Shown here: positions 47,115-55,551 of the stretch, in pieces | Layout: each line of letters opens with the position of its first letter | How positions within the stretch are numbered: the stretch's first letter is position 1 | Assembly (NCBI RefSeq): GCF_021545785.1 | Contig: NZ_CP079801.1 | Coordinates: forward strand, 930,001 to 994,000 | Direction of reading: 5' to 3' | DNA from: Halopseudomonas maritima | Lineage (GTDB): Bacteria; Pseudomonadota; Gammaproteobacteria; Pseudomonadales; Pseudomonadaceae | Length of the DNA: 64,000 bases | Notes under the pieces: model-generated | Database searches by the model: none | Seen by the model: only the letters and a program-made list of their open reading frames with translations | What the model was told of the DNA's origin: nothing | Program-made: the position numbers and the translations under genes

Positions 47115-48083
47115 ACGTTGCTGGCGCCGCGACAGCGTATTATAGAGGGGATCAAAGCCGGCGAAACGAACCACCTCTCTGCCAAACAAAGCCTTCGCCA
47201 AATAAGCGGAGGTAGAGCTCGGAGTAACAACACCACTAATCTGGTCAGAGCAGCGAGTCAAAACCCACTCTGCCGGAATACCTGCAGGCAATACTGACAA
47301 CCCCGAGTACTTTTCAAACTCCTCGACAGGGTGCGGCTTAATGACAAACTCGCCATCCATCTGGCAGCTATCCCTGAGTTCGCTCAAGCAAATAAGAAAC
47401 TCATCTTTAGACAACACACCTAGTTCGACAACCGGCGGCGTCAACACCAACACAAATGACTGCCCGCGTAAAAAAATATAATTTTCCGGCACCAACCTTT
47501 GAATGATCTTCAGATACCGAGATTTAACGTCTTCATTGATAACCAAGGCACGATCAAATAGAAAAAAAACCTCCCCCCTCCTTTTACCCAGAGAAAAATA
47601 TAAATCCAGCCCTACAATAAGAATGCTAGCGACCATGTACTTGACCGCAAGCGGCATTAGAGACCCGCCAAGGTCCTCTCTAACGCAAGCCCTTACATCT
47701 TGCAAAATGCCACCATAAGAGCCGAGCCCCTCCTCAGTCAAAGTAAAGCTAACATTGGACGAGTACTTTTTTAAAAGCCTATAAAAACGGTAGGGCCTTT
47801 TACTAGGAGTGACGAGTGCTATCCTTGTAGCCGACGCTTTATCAAGCCCAACTTCCGCGCAAAAAAAACCATCAAGCTCTTTAAACGATGTAAAAAAAAA
47901 TACGTTATCAGCACAATTCACGAGAACACTTTCGTCTACAGGGGCACGCCTACCCATAAAAGAGTCTTGAAAGAAAACAACTGTAGCCGGCCTGGTATTC
48001 AAGCCTTCTAGGTAAGACAAAATACTCACCAGATGAAACCAAGAAGAAAATTTGCAGACCACCAAATCAAAACCCTTATCCAC
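47085..48083 (-). CDS. Sialyltransferase-like (polysialyltransferase-superfamily) glycan protein
   Basis: 332 residues starting with GTG 48083 (GGGAG nine bases upstream). Three motifs of bacterial sialyltransferases are seen: acidic-acidic-Gly in TEEGLGSYGG (EEG 117-119), the HP motif in FVIKPHPVEE (249-252) and a Ser-rich SSTSAYLAKA (289-298). This order fits the GT-B GT38/GT52/GT97-like families, which use CMP-activated nonulosonic acids. No CMP-sialate synthetase lies in the window. The overall identity is too low for me to name a donor. Last gene of the minus-strand glycan run, with its stop overlapping the GT4 gene. Confidence 0.62.
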   Translation of the reverse strand: MDKGFDLVVCKFSSWFHLVSILSYLEGLNTRPATVVFFQDSFMGRRAPVDESVLVNCADNVFFFTSFKELDGFFCAEVGLDKASATRIALVTPSKRPYRFYRLLKKYSSNVSFTLTEEGLGSYGGILQDVRACVREDLGGSLMPLAVKYMVASILIVGLDLYFSLGKRRGEVFFLFDRALVINEDVKSRYLKIIQRLVPENYIFLRGQSFVLVLTPPVVELGVLSKDEFLICLSELRDSCQMDGEFVIKPHPVEEFEKYSGLSVLPAGIPAEWVLTRCSDQISGVVTPSSTSAYLAKALFGREVVRFAGFDPLYNTLSRRQQRLVSSGRLWQ

Positions 48084-48098
48084 AGAGCAAACTCCCGG

Positions 48099-49388
48099 TT
48101 AAAAAATACGAAAGCTGAGCGGCGTCAAGCCAAAATAGAAATACCACTTTATTGCCATAAGGAATAAAAAAGCCCCACAAACACCCAGTGGCACTGCGTA
48201 CAACGGGGAAAAAAATGAGACGCCGTAAACAACAACAGCGAACACCGGCAGCATAGCCAGGTGACACAGTAATAATACCTTATCGGCTCGCTGAGAATAC
48301 AATGAGAAGTGCGCAACCATCGAGACAGCAAAAAAGACTTGGGATAGCAAGAGAAAGGCAAGAATCTCTATATGCTCAAAATACACATCTTCTTTTATAA
48401 ACCAGCTTGCGCAAGGGAAAACAAGCAAAACAGCGAGCATGCAAAAAGCAGAGACCAAGACTGACACCAGCAGCATTTTTTTTGTTACAGCCATAAATTC
48501 GCGAGGTTTATCCTGCTGCCAATACCTAACCATCCGTGGGTAAAGATAGCTAAACACACCTGCATCAAGAAAAGACCCGACAGCACCAGCAATACCCGCA
48601 TACAGAACGAAGGCAGCCAACACATCTCCCCCCGCTAAACTCTCAAACCAAAAGCGATCGAGCGAGCCGGTAACCTTTAAGGCAAGTGAAGAGGCCCAGT
48701 AAGGTAAGCAAACGCCAAACCCACTCACCAACCAGCGCCGCCCCAGAAAAAACCACGTCCTGCCCCTTTCAAAAAAATCGCTAACGAGAAAGACAGCAGC
48801 AACCACTCCAGAGAGTGAGCCAATAAGCCACCCCCACATAAGCACGTCTAAATCAATGCTATTGGGATACATCAAAACCCAAAAGCCCATAGCGGCAGGC
48901 CAAATTCCTGAGCGACAGAAACTCACAACTCCAGCGCCGAACGGACGCCCCAATGCAACGAGCAAACGCCCACACTCCTGACCGATTAATTCAAATAAAA
49001 AAATCGGCAGAAAAAAATAACCCACGCTAGCCCAGTTGCTTTCAGCATAAAAAAACACAAAAAACAAATAGGGCACCATAACCAGCATGCACGTTGCTGA
49101 CAAAAAAGCAGCATGCGACATCAACACATCAGCAGCGCGCACTTTAGAATCAGACAACGCAGTACGAGCAGAGTAAACATAAAACTCCCCTCCCGCCACG
49201 TACTGGAGAAACACAACTAGCGCGGAAAACAGACCAAAAAATCCAAAATCGTTAGGTGACAGGACCGTCGCCAAAATAAACAGCAGGAAGAATCGCGACA
49301 CAAGAGTAAGAGCGCGAAGCGACATGCTCAATAAGGGCTTCAATACTGGCATCAAGTCCTGCATGGACCGGTTACGACTGCGCGGCAT
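48099..49388 (-). CDS. Oligosaccharide flippase (Wzx/MATE-like, polysaccharide export)
   Basis: 429 residues, or 421 from the ATG at 49364. About 12-14 hydrophobic spans. Typical Wzx N-terminus (SLRALTLVSRFFLLFILATV then LSPNDFGFFGLFSALVVFLQ) and mid-protein charged loops (DFFERGRTWFFLGRRWL). It would move lipid-linked glycan across the inner membrane. Start uncertain because no candidate has a strong ribosome-binding site; ATG 49388 overlaps the preceding gene by 17 bases. Strongly A/T-rich. Confidence 0.82.
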   Translation of the reverse strand: MPRSRNRSMQDLMPVLKPLLSMSLRALTLVSRFFLLFILATVLSPNDFGFFGLFSALVVFLQYVAGGEFYVYSARTALSDSKVRAADVLMSHAAFLSATCMLVMVPYLFFVFFYAESNWASVGYFFLPIFLFELIGQECGRLLVALGRPFGAGVVSFCRSGIWPAAMGFWVLMYPNSIDLDVLMWGWLIGSLSGVVAAVFLVSDFFERGRTWFFLGRRWLVSGFGVCLPYWASSLALKVTGSLDRFWFESLAGGDVLAAFVLYAGIAGAVGSFLDAGVFSYLYPRMVRYWQQDKPREFMAVTKKMLLVSVLVSAFCMLAVLLVFPCASWFIKEDVYFEHIEILAFLLLSQVFFAVSMVAHFSLYSQRADKVLLLCHLAMLPVFAVVVYGVSFFSPLYAVPLGVCGAFLFLMAIKWYFYFGLTPLSFRIF

Positions 49389-50313
49389 CTCGTTCACGAG
49401 CACGCGTCCCTGCAAAGTAGTACAGACCAGAGATGAATTTTACTGAAAAGCGCTTTACAACGAATGGAGAAGGACTTGCAATTAACCACTCTGAAAAAAG
49501 GAGCAGGTAGCGCCTGAAAAAAGATAGAAAATCGAGAGCGGTAGCCTTTGCAGCGCTCACGGCTGCTGCATCTACCTGACTGTATATCAGAGTGTCATAT
49601 TGCCGTGAATGGCGACGTTTAAAAACCCCTGAGGTATACCTCCCCGCCTCAAACATTTTCGTGCATACTCGCCCTAGGCAAACATCGTCATCATGATACA
49701 CTACCGAGTCAGGCACATACCTTACTCCCAGACCTTGACCAATTAAACGAATAATCCAATCCCGATCCTCAAATCCATATCTTGAATACGCAGCATCAAA
49801 CCCCCCCGAGCTTAGGTACGCGCTCCGCGAAATAAGGCAGAACTGAGTAGAGAACGCGAGCGTATCGCCTTTTTTAAATTTTGCCTCTCGTTCTGAAACC
49901 ACATTATTAAAATAGCGACTCCAAAACCCATAGCCTTCCGACAGCAATTTCCCGCATAGCAGCGACTCTTGCCCACCCAAATGAGCAAGCAAGCAGGATA
50001 GCGTGTCGACAGAGTGCGCTCTGCAGTCTGCATCAAGAACCACCAGAAAGTCAGCCTCGCTGCTAAATGCACCTGCGTTCACCGCTGGACCTCGCCCTAA
50101 AGACGCTTCGTGGCGGATGACTCGCAAACCCGCCCTGCTGGCAATACCCGGCGCCACGAGGTTTACGTCTTCAGGGCGCACCGAGCCATCATCAACAATA
50201 CAAACACTAAAGCTGTACCGCCCATCAACGCGCTGCTCCAGCCAAGAACGAATCACGCTGCGAAACACAGGACCTGGATTCTTAACCGGAATTACAATCT
50301 CAACGCTCGGCAT
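49372..50313 (-). CDS. Glycosyltransferase family 2, inverting
   Basis: 313 residues from ATG 50313, GGAGAG just upstream; a GTG five codons earlier is the other option. GT-A fold: EIVIPVKNPGPVF, VDDGSV, GRGPAVNAGA, metal motif VLDADCRA, then GGFDAAYSRYGFEDRDW, as in bactoprenol-type and O-antigen glycosyltransferases. Hydrophobic C-terminal third with FFRRYLLLFSEWLIASPS. Acceptor unknown. Second or third enzyme of the minus-strand run. Confidence 0.85.
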   Translation of the reverse strand: MPSVEIVIPVKNPGPVFRSVIRSWLEQRVDGRYSFSVCIVDDGSVRPEDVNLVAPGIASRAGLRVIRHEASLGRGPAVNAGAFSSEADFLVVLDADCRAHSVDTLSCLLAHLGGQESLLCGKLLSEGYGFWSRYFNNVVSEREAKFKKGDTLAFSTQFCLISRSAYLSSGGFDAAYSRYGFEDRDWIIRLIGQGLGVRYVPDSVVYHDDDVCLGRVCTKMFEAGRYTSGVFKRRHSRQYDTLIYSQVDAAAVSAAKATALDFLSFFRRYLLLFSEWLIASPSPFVVKRFSVKFISGLYYFAGTRARERDAAQS

Positions 50314-50328
50314 TTTCTCTCCAAGCAC

Positions 50329-51177
50329 TTAGTCTGACTTATACATAAGCGCCGTAATCTGCTCAGAGATCAAACCCATGAGAAAGACCATGACACTTCC
50401 CGTGTACAAGAGCGCACTCATATTTGTGAAGCGTCCATAGACACCCAAGGTGTAAGCATACCAGGCTGAAGCCAGTAAAAAAGCCAAAGCCGCAATGGGT
50501 GCAAACAGTTTTAACGGCGAATATAACGTTCCAACTTTAAAAATAATAAGCAAAAATCGCAGACCGTCGCGCAGGGGTTTAATATGACTTTTCCCTACAC
50601 GCTTCGCAGCATGTATAGGACGATAAGCAACAGAATAGCCCGCCCTAAAAAAAGCCATTGTTGATGTAGTTGGATAGGAAAACCCGTTCGGAAGCAGGTA
50701 AATAAACTCCCGAAACTTATCAGCCTTTACGACTCTAAATCCGGATGTCAGGTCCTCCACTTTGCGACCCGTCATGTAGGTGGCCAACGCATTGTAGAAC
50801 GCGTTCGCTAAGCCTCTACCTATGCTAGCTTGCGATCCTCGCTGCCGCGCGCCAACTACCAAGTCGTACCCTTCGTTTACTTGTTGGATTAGGGGCTGGA
50901 TATCCTCCGCCGCATGCTGGCCGTCAGCATCCATAAAAACCAACAGATCACCTGATGCCACCCTTGCTCCGGACTTAATAGCGGCCCCATTTCCTTTACT
51001 GTAAGGGTGATCCACCACAACAGCACCAGCCTCTTGGGCAATCAATGCTGTATTGTCAGTGGAACCATCATTAACCACGATCACTTCATATCCCGGATAT
51101 AGAGCGATGATTTCTCTGACCACGACCCCGACTGTTGCCGACTCGTCTTTTGCTGGCAGAATAACACTAATTTTCAT
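50329..51177 (-). CDS. DPM1-like GT2, polyprenyl-phosphate sugar synthase
   Basis: 282 residues. GT2 catalytic domain like dolichol/undecaprenyl-phosphate mannosyl- or glucosyltransferases: VILPAKDESATVGVVV, VVNDGSTDNTALIAQEAGA, MDADGQH and DLTSGFRVVKADKF, then two C-terminal membrane helices (LFAPIAALAFLLASAWYAYT; MVFLMGLISEQITALM). Such enzymes make the lipid-phosphate sugar used by GT-C transferases. The start ATG overlaps the preceding stop as ATGA, so it is translationally coupled to the GT-C-like gene; donor/acceptor partnership is the obvious inference. Confidence 0.88.
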   Translation of the reverse strand: MKISVILPAKDESATVGVVVREIIALYPGYEVIVVNDGSTDNTALIAQEAGAVVVDHPYSKGNGAAIKSGARVASGDLLVFMDADGQHAAEDIQPLIQQVNEGYDLVVGARQRGSQASIGRGLANAFYNALATYMTGRKVEDLTSGFRVVKADKFREFIYLLPNGFSYPTTSTMAFFRAGYSVAYRPIHAAKRVGKSHIKPLRDGLRFLLIIFKVGTLYSPLKLFAPIAALAFLLASAWYAYTLGVYGRFTNMSALLYTGSVMVFLMGLISEQITALMYKSD

Positions 51178-53120
51178 TCCCTAGCCTCCGCTACAGCCTT
51201 CTTCATCGCAGACATCGCCTCAGGCGGCATTACCGCAGCAAGCCTGTCATTCTCTTCACGCCTTGCCAAAGCTTGCTCAGCCCTCACAACGTCGCCCTGC
51301 TCCAGAGCGAAATACACTTGGTACTGCAAAACAGGGACCGCGTCTGGCGCAATTCTTTCCGCTTCAGACAAAGATGACCAAACCATATCAATATTATTTA
51401 ATTCCTGCGCAACCATTGCTTTAACGAACAGAATTTTCGCGCCATACACGCTCACATTCATTTTTGCACTTTTTTCCACAACGCTAATCAAGCGCAGCAA
51501 ATCACTACGATCAACACCCGCACATTTGCTGGCTCCAATTAAGGCATGCAAATTAAAAAGTTGATCCACTACGGTCACATTGATTCTGCCAAATCCCGCC
51601 ACCGACGTAGCCTCTATTAAACGATCAGCGCTATCGCGCGCACTTGAGACTAAGCAGGAGTACATGACTCCCTGTAGACGAATATCAAGACAATCGGGGC
51701 AAGCAGCTTTCGTCCTGTCCAGAACCTGTAGGGCGAATTTCATTCGCTCCGCAGACAGGTAACTGTTATTTTTTTCTTGCAACACAGCTAAGTCATCCCG
51801 ACTCTGCTCAAGGAAGACAGCGTGCAACGCAGCTCTAGCTGAACCTGGATGACGCTTATTCCAGCTATCTGCGGCCTTCTGGGGGTCCCCCCAAAGGAAA
51901 GTAATTGCCAATAGCACAGTTGCCAAGGTCAAGATATAGGCCACTAAGAGTAAGGGGGCTACGCGAGCCAGCTTCCCACGTGCGGTAAAAGCAAGTACCG
52001 AAAGAAGCATGCAAACACCATAAAGAGCAACGTAGTTCCTATGCTCAAAGTAGAGCTCTAGCATCAGGCTAGTCGACTCAATTAGGTGGCCTGCCAAGAA
52101 CCAAAAAACTGCAAGAGAAAAAAACACATACCGCTTACGCAGCACAAAAGCAAGAATGATTACTGCAAGCCAGCACAGCCCTGCCCAGAGCACAGTAGGA
52201 CCGAACGTCCTTATTCCGTAATAGTCATGAAAAGGCCCGTAAGCAGTTGGTGCTTGCGGGAGAAAACCACGATACAGGTACTCCCACATGATCACCCACT
52301 CAGTCATGACCCTGTCAAGAGGAGAAAAGCCTCGATACTCGTTGATCGCAAGCCAGTCAAAACGAACTGGCGATATATAAAAAAGCATGAAGACAAGCGG
52401 AAGTGAGAGCGTCACGCGTCTAAACAAATTCAAACCGCCGCGAATTGCTAGGGGTCTAACTACGAAGCAGTCTATCAGCAGTGCAAAAACCGGGATCAGA
52501 GCCCCGCTCTCTTTGGTGAATACAGCCGCGCATGTACCGAGACCTAGCAGCGCAAGCTGTACGACTGTTCCAACAACCGGCCGCTTATCCACTAACCTGT
52601 AAGCACATAGGAATCCCCACAGACCCAGCAGACCAAAGAGTGTTGCCATACCCGTCATACGCTGGATAGCGATAAGTGACGTTGACGCCAAAATTGGTAG
52701 CACCGCCCACATCAGCGCAGCTGCCAGCGCGATACGAAAGCGCAAACGCCGTTCAACGCTGCCAGTCACCGACAGCAACTCTCTTCCAAGAGCAACGAGC
52801 AATGTAAAGTTCAAACAATGAATAACAACATTGAAGGTGAGTACGCCCTGACTATTTTGCGGCCAGTCCGACGCGAACGGTACAAAACTCAGTAGCGCCA
52901 CGGGCCGTCCCAGCGGCCCCGCGTGCCCACCAAAAACAAATGCTTGCAAACTAGCCCAGTCAACGATGCCAGACAAACCTTCCAGGTTCGAGTAGTCATC
53001 GTAATAGAGGGCCCCGCTGGTGCCAGGCCAATAGATCAACATCAACAAAAAAGCACAGAGAGCTACCACTGAAAGCCGAACAAGCTTGCTCACGCGTTGA
53101 AAATCCCCTACCAAGTGCAT
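51174..53120 (-). CDS. GT-C-like multi-span membrane protein with helical-repeat tail; candidate pilin glycosyltransferase
   Basis: 648 residues from ATG 53120, 31 more if an upstream start inside pilA were used. About ten membrane spans up to residue 440. The first periplasmic loop carries ALYYDDYSNLEGL, an acidic DD motif as in GT-C enzymes of the PMT/TMTC kind, followed by GHAGPLGRPVALLSFVPF and NVVIHCLNFTLL. The C-terminal about 180 residues are soluble helical pairs resembling TPRs. GT-C enzymes take sugar from a polyprenyl-phosphate donor to protein or glycan. It begins right after the pilA terminator, the position held by TfpO/TfpW-type pilin glycosyltransferases in P. aeruginosa; sequence identity to those is not claimed. 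Confidence 0.7.
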   Translation of the reverse strand: MHLVGDFQRVSKLVRLSVVALCAFLLMLIYWPGTSGALYYDDYSNLEGLSGIVDWASLQAFVFGGHAGPLGRPVALLSFVPFASDWPQNSQGVLTFNVVIHCLNFTLLVALGRELLSVTGSVERRLRFRIALAAALMWAVLPILASTSLIAIQRMTGMATLFGLLGLWGFLCAYRLVDKRPVVGTVVQLALLGLGTCAAVFTKESGALIPVFALLIDCFVVRPLAIRGGLNLFRRVTLSLPLVFMLFYISPVRFDWLAINEYRGFSPLDRVMTEWVIMWEYLYRGFLPQAPTAYGPFHDYYGIRTFGPTVLWAGLCWLAVIILAFVLRKRYVFFSLAVFWFLAGHLIESTSLMLELYFEHRNYVALYGVCMLLSVLAFTARGKLARVAPLLLVAYILTLATVLLAITFLWGDPQKAADSWNKRHPGSARAALHAVFLEQSRDDLAVLQEKNNSYLSAERMKFALQVLDRTKAACPDCLDIRLQGVMYSCLVSSARDSADRLIEATSVAGFGRINVTVVDQLFNLHALIGASKCAGVDRSDLLRLISVVEKSAKMNVSVYGAKILFVKAMVAQELNNIDMVWSSLSEAERIAPDAVPVLQYQVYFALEQGDVVRAEQALARREENDRLAAVMPPEAMSAMKKAVAEARE

Positions 53121-53124
53121 AAAC

Positions 53125-53153
53125 AAAAACCCCGGCAAACAGCCGGGGTTTTT
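53125..53153 (-). terminator. Terminator between pilA and the GT-C-like gene
   Basis: AAAAACCCCGGC pairs with GCCGGGGTTTTT around AAACA; on the minus strand T5 follows the stem. It starts about 14 bases after the pilA stop and ends just before the next gene's ATG, so the downstream gene should be expressed mainly by read-through. Confidence 0.9.
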
Positions 53154-53167
53154 GACCCTAAGAGCGA

Positions 53168-53578
53168 TCAGCCACGGCAAGAGCCCGGCATCCACTTGGT
53201 GGGCGTACCAGAGCAAATCCAGGCAGCGATGTTGTTGCGAGTTGTGCCGGAGGGAGTCAGAGTGACGGTGATAGTCTCTTCAAACTCACCAGTTTGGCTC
53301 TCAATAGTGATTACGCCAGTGTTAGCGACCTGCAGGTTCGTCGCGTACTGAGTGCCCACAAAATCGCTGTCGCAAGTGCCCAGCTGGTTACCAAAGCCGT
53401 TGGACTGCACGATTTCGGTCACGCAGGTACGCGCCGAGCTGGCAGCCAGAACGATCTCTGAAGCTTTAGCACGATTGGTGTAATCCTGGTATGCCGGCAA
53501 AGCAATAGCAGCCAGAATCCCGATGATCGCAACCACGATCATCAGTTCGATCAAGGTAAAACCCTTTTGAGCTTTCAT
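53168..53578 (-). CDS. pilA: Type IV major pilin PilA
   Basis: 136 residues. Short leader MKAQKG cleaved before Phe by PilD, with the N-methylation/assembly motif FTLIELMIVVAIIGILAAIA and Glu at mature position 5. Four cysteines: a pair spaced TCVTEIVQSNGFGNQLGTC and a C-terminal disulfide loop CSGTPTKWMPGSC followed by Arg-Gly, so the chain does not end in Ser as group I pilins do. GGAG stands 7 bases upstream of the ATG; an upstream frame is rejected because it would break the leader. Divergent from pilB, with a sigma-54-type promoter upstream. Confidence 0.96.
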   Translation of the reverse strand: MKAQKGFTLIELMIVVAIIGILAAIALPAYQDYTNRAKASEIVLAASSARTCVTEIVQSNGFGNQLGTCDSDFVGTQYATNLQVANTGVITIESQTGEFEETITVTLTPSGTTRNNIAAWICSGTPTKWMPGSCRG

Positions 53579-53624
53579 AATTAACTCCATTAATGTGATG
53601 TAGCCTTTTGGCTGACAGTAAGCA

Positions 53625-53640
53625 TGCAAGCATCAAGCCA
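53625..53640 (-). promoter_or_regulatory. Sigma-54 promoter of pilA (-24/-12)
   Basis: On the minus strand TGGCTTGATGCTTGCA: TGGC at -24 and TTGCA at -12 with the GG and GC dinucleotides 10 bases apart. Transcription would begin about 35 bases before the pilA ATG. It fits regulation by PilR, whose gene is at 12521. Confidence 0.82.
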
Positions 53641-53723
53641 AAAAAAAGAAACTGGCAACTGCAAGTAATACAGGTCATCCACAAGCCCCAAAACTCAGAG
53701 TGGCTGCGCAAACTCGCACATAA

Positions 53724-53740
53724 GTGACATTTTTCGTCAC
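53724..53740. promoter_or_regulatory. Inverted repeat GTGAC-N7-GTCAC upstream of the pilA promoter, possible activator site
   Basis: Perfect 5-base arms around ATTTTTC, about 85 bases upstream of the -24 element, at a distance usual for sigma-54 activators. The GTCAC half resembles the GTGTC-type core reported for PilR sites only loosely, so the binding protein is a guess. Confidence 0.4.
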
Positions 53741-53847
53741 ATTCGCATCGGCGCACGAGAATACTGATGCAATCGGTTCAATCCATAAGCAGCCTGTACT
53801 ATAGTCAGCAAAACAAACGCATTCAGAAATCCGAGAACGTTAGTCAC

Positions 53848-55548
53848 ATGGAAACACCTGCTCTGTCCGGGCTAGCTCGTCGCATCGTGCATGAAGGCAT
53901 TCTAACCGCCGAGGTCGCCTCCAAGGCTTCACAGCAAGCGGCTCAAGACAAAATCCCCTTTATCACCCACTTGGTGCAACGAAATCTAGCGAACTCCAAA
54001 TCACTGGCCATGGTGTGCGCGGACGAGTTCGGCTATCCCTTTTTCGACTTGACAGCACTGGACAAGGAAGCTCAGCCCAAGGAGCTAGTCAGCGAAAAGC
54101 TAGTTCGGCAGCACAATGTCATGCCGTTGTTCAAAAGGGGGTCACGGCTGTACCTTGCCATCTCGGACCCCACTAACCAGCAGGCGCTTAGCGATATTCA
54201 ATTCAACACCGGCTTAATGACAGATGCCGTGATCGTGGAAGACGATAAGCTACACGGCGCGATCGAAAAATATCTGGATAGCCCTACCGGCGGCCTGGGA
54301 GACATTGCCGACGCAGAGCTGGACGATCTGGACGTTCAGGCAGTCAAAGACGACGACAAGCCCGATGGTGGTTCAGAGGCCGACGATGCCCCCATAGTGC
54401 GCTTTGTTAATAAAATGCTGCTCGACGCAGTCCGCATGGGGTCATCAGACCTGCACTTCGAGCCATATGAGAAAGCGTACCGGGTGCGCTTTCGCACTGA
54501 CGGGGTCTTGCATGAGGTTGCCAAGCCCCCTCAGCAACTTGGCGTGCGCATTGCTGCGCGCCTGAAAGTAATGTCGTCAATGGACCTTGCCGAGCGCCGC
54601 AAGCCTCAAGATGGGCGGATCAAGCTAAAAATATCAAAAAACAAAGCCATCGACTTCCGGGTGAACACCCTGCCAACGCTTTGGGGTGAGAAAGTGGTGC
54701 TGCGGATACTCGACTCTGACAGCGCCAAGATGGGCATTGACGCTTTGGGCTACGAAGACGATCAGAAAGAGATGTACTTGGCAGCTCTTGCCCGCCCTCA
54801 AGGCATGATTCTGGTGACAGGCCCAACGGGCTCTGGCAAGACCGTCTCCCTGTACACCGGTCTGAATATACTAAACACCGATGAACGCAACATCTCCACT
54901 GCAGAGGATCCCGTCGAGATTAACCTCGAAGGCATCAACCAAGTCAACGTCAACCCCAAGCAGGGACTGGATTTCGCCCAAGCACTGCGCGCCTTCCTGC
55001 GCCAGGACCCAGACATCATCATGGTGGGCGAGATTCGAGACTTGGAAACCGCCGAGATTGCGATTAAAGCCGCACAGACAGGCCACATGGTCATGTCAAC
55101 CTTGCACACTAATAGCGCTGCTGAGACGCTAACCCGCTTACGCAACATGGGCGTCCCCTCCTTCAACATCGCAACATCGGTCAACCTCATCATCGCGCAA
55201 CGATTGGCTCGCAGGCTATGCAAGACCTGCAAAACCAAGATGGAGGTGCCTCGAGAAACGCTGCTAGAAGAGGGCTTTTCTGCCGAAAAAATTGATGCGG
55301 GCATTACAATTTATGGCCCCGTGGGTTGCGAAAATTGCAAAGACGGTTATAAAGGACGTGTTGGTATCTATGAGGTCGTCAAGATCACCCCTGCAATGCA
55401 GCGCATCATCATGGAAGACGGCAACTCTATTCAGATTTCTGACGTCGCCCAGAGCGAGGGCTTCAGAAACTTGCGTCAGTCGGCACTCCTGAAGGTTCAG
55501 GAAGGAGTGACCAGCCTGGCGGAAGTAAACCGAGTGACCAAGGATTAA
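53848..55548 (+). CDS. pilB: Type IV pilus assembly ATPase PilB
   Basis: 566 residues from METPALSGLARRIVHEGILT; 27 more codons are open upstream but not conserved-looking. N-terminal GSPII_E/MshEN domain, then the secretion-ATPase domain: Walker A GPTGSGKTVSLYTGL, Asp and His boxes (EDPVEI, GHMVMSTLHTNSA), Walker B PDIIMVGEIRD. The zinc-binding tetracysteine lies in CKTCKTK and CENCKDG. Powers pilus extension at the inner membrane. pilC follows 3 bases later. Confidence 0.98.
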   Translation: METPALSGLARRIVHEGILTAEVASKASQQAAQDKIPFITHLVQRNLANSKSLAMVCADEFGYPFFDLTALDKEAQPKELVSEKLVRQHNVMPLFKRGSRLYLAISDPTNQQALSDIQFNTGLMTDAVIVEDDKLHGAIEKYLDSPTGGLGDIADAELDDLDVQAVKDDDKPDGGSEADDAPIVRFVNKMLLDAVRMGSSDLHFEPYEKAYRVRFRTDGVLHEVAKPPQQLGVRIAARLKVMSSMDLAERRKPQDGRIKLKISKNKAIDFRVNTLPTLWGEKVVLRILDSDSAKMGIDALGYEDDQKEMYLAALARPQGMILVTGPTGSGKTVSLYTGLNILNTDERNISTAEDPVEINLEGINQVNVNPKQGLDFAQALRAFLRQDPDIIMVGEIRDLETAEIAIKAAQTGHMVMSTLHTNSAAETLTRLRNMGVPSFNIATSVNLIIAQRLARRLCKTCKTKMEVPRETLLEEGFSAEKIDAGITIYGPVGCENCKDGYKGRVGIYEVVKITPAMQRIIMEDGNSIQISDVAQSEGFRNLRQSALLKVQEGVTSLAEVNRVTKD

Positions 55549-55551
55549 GTC

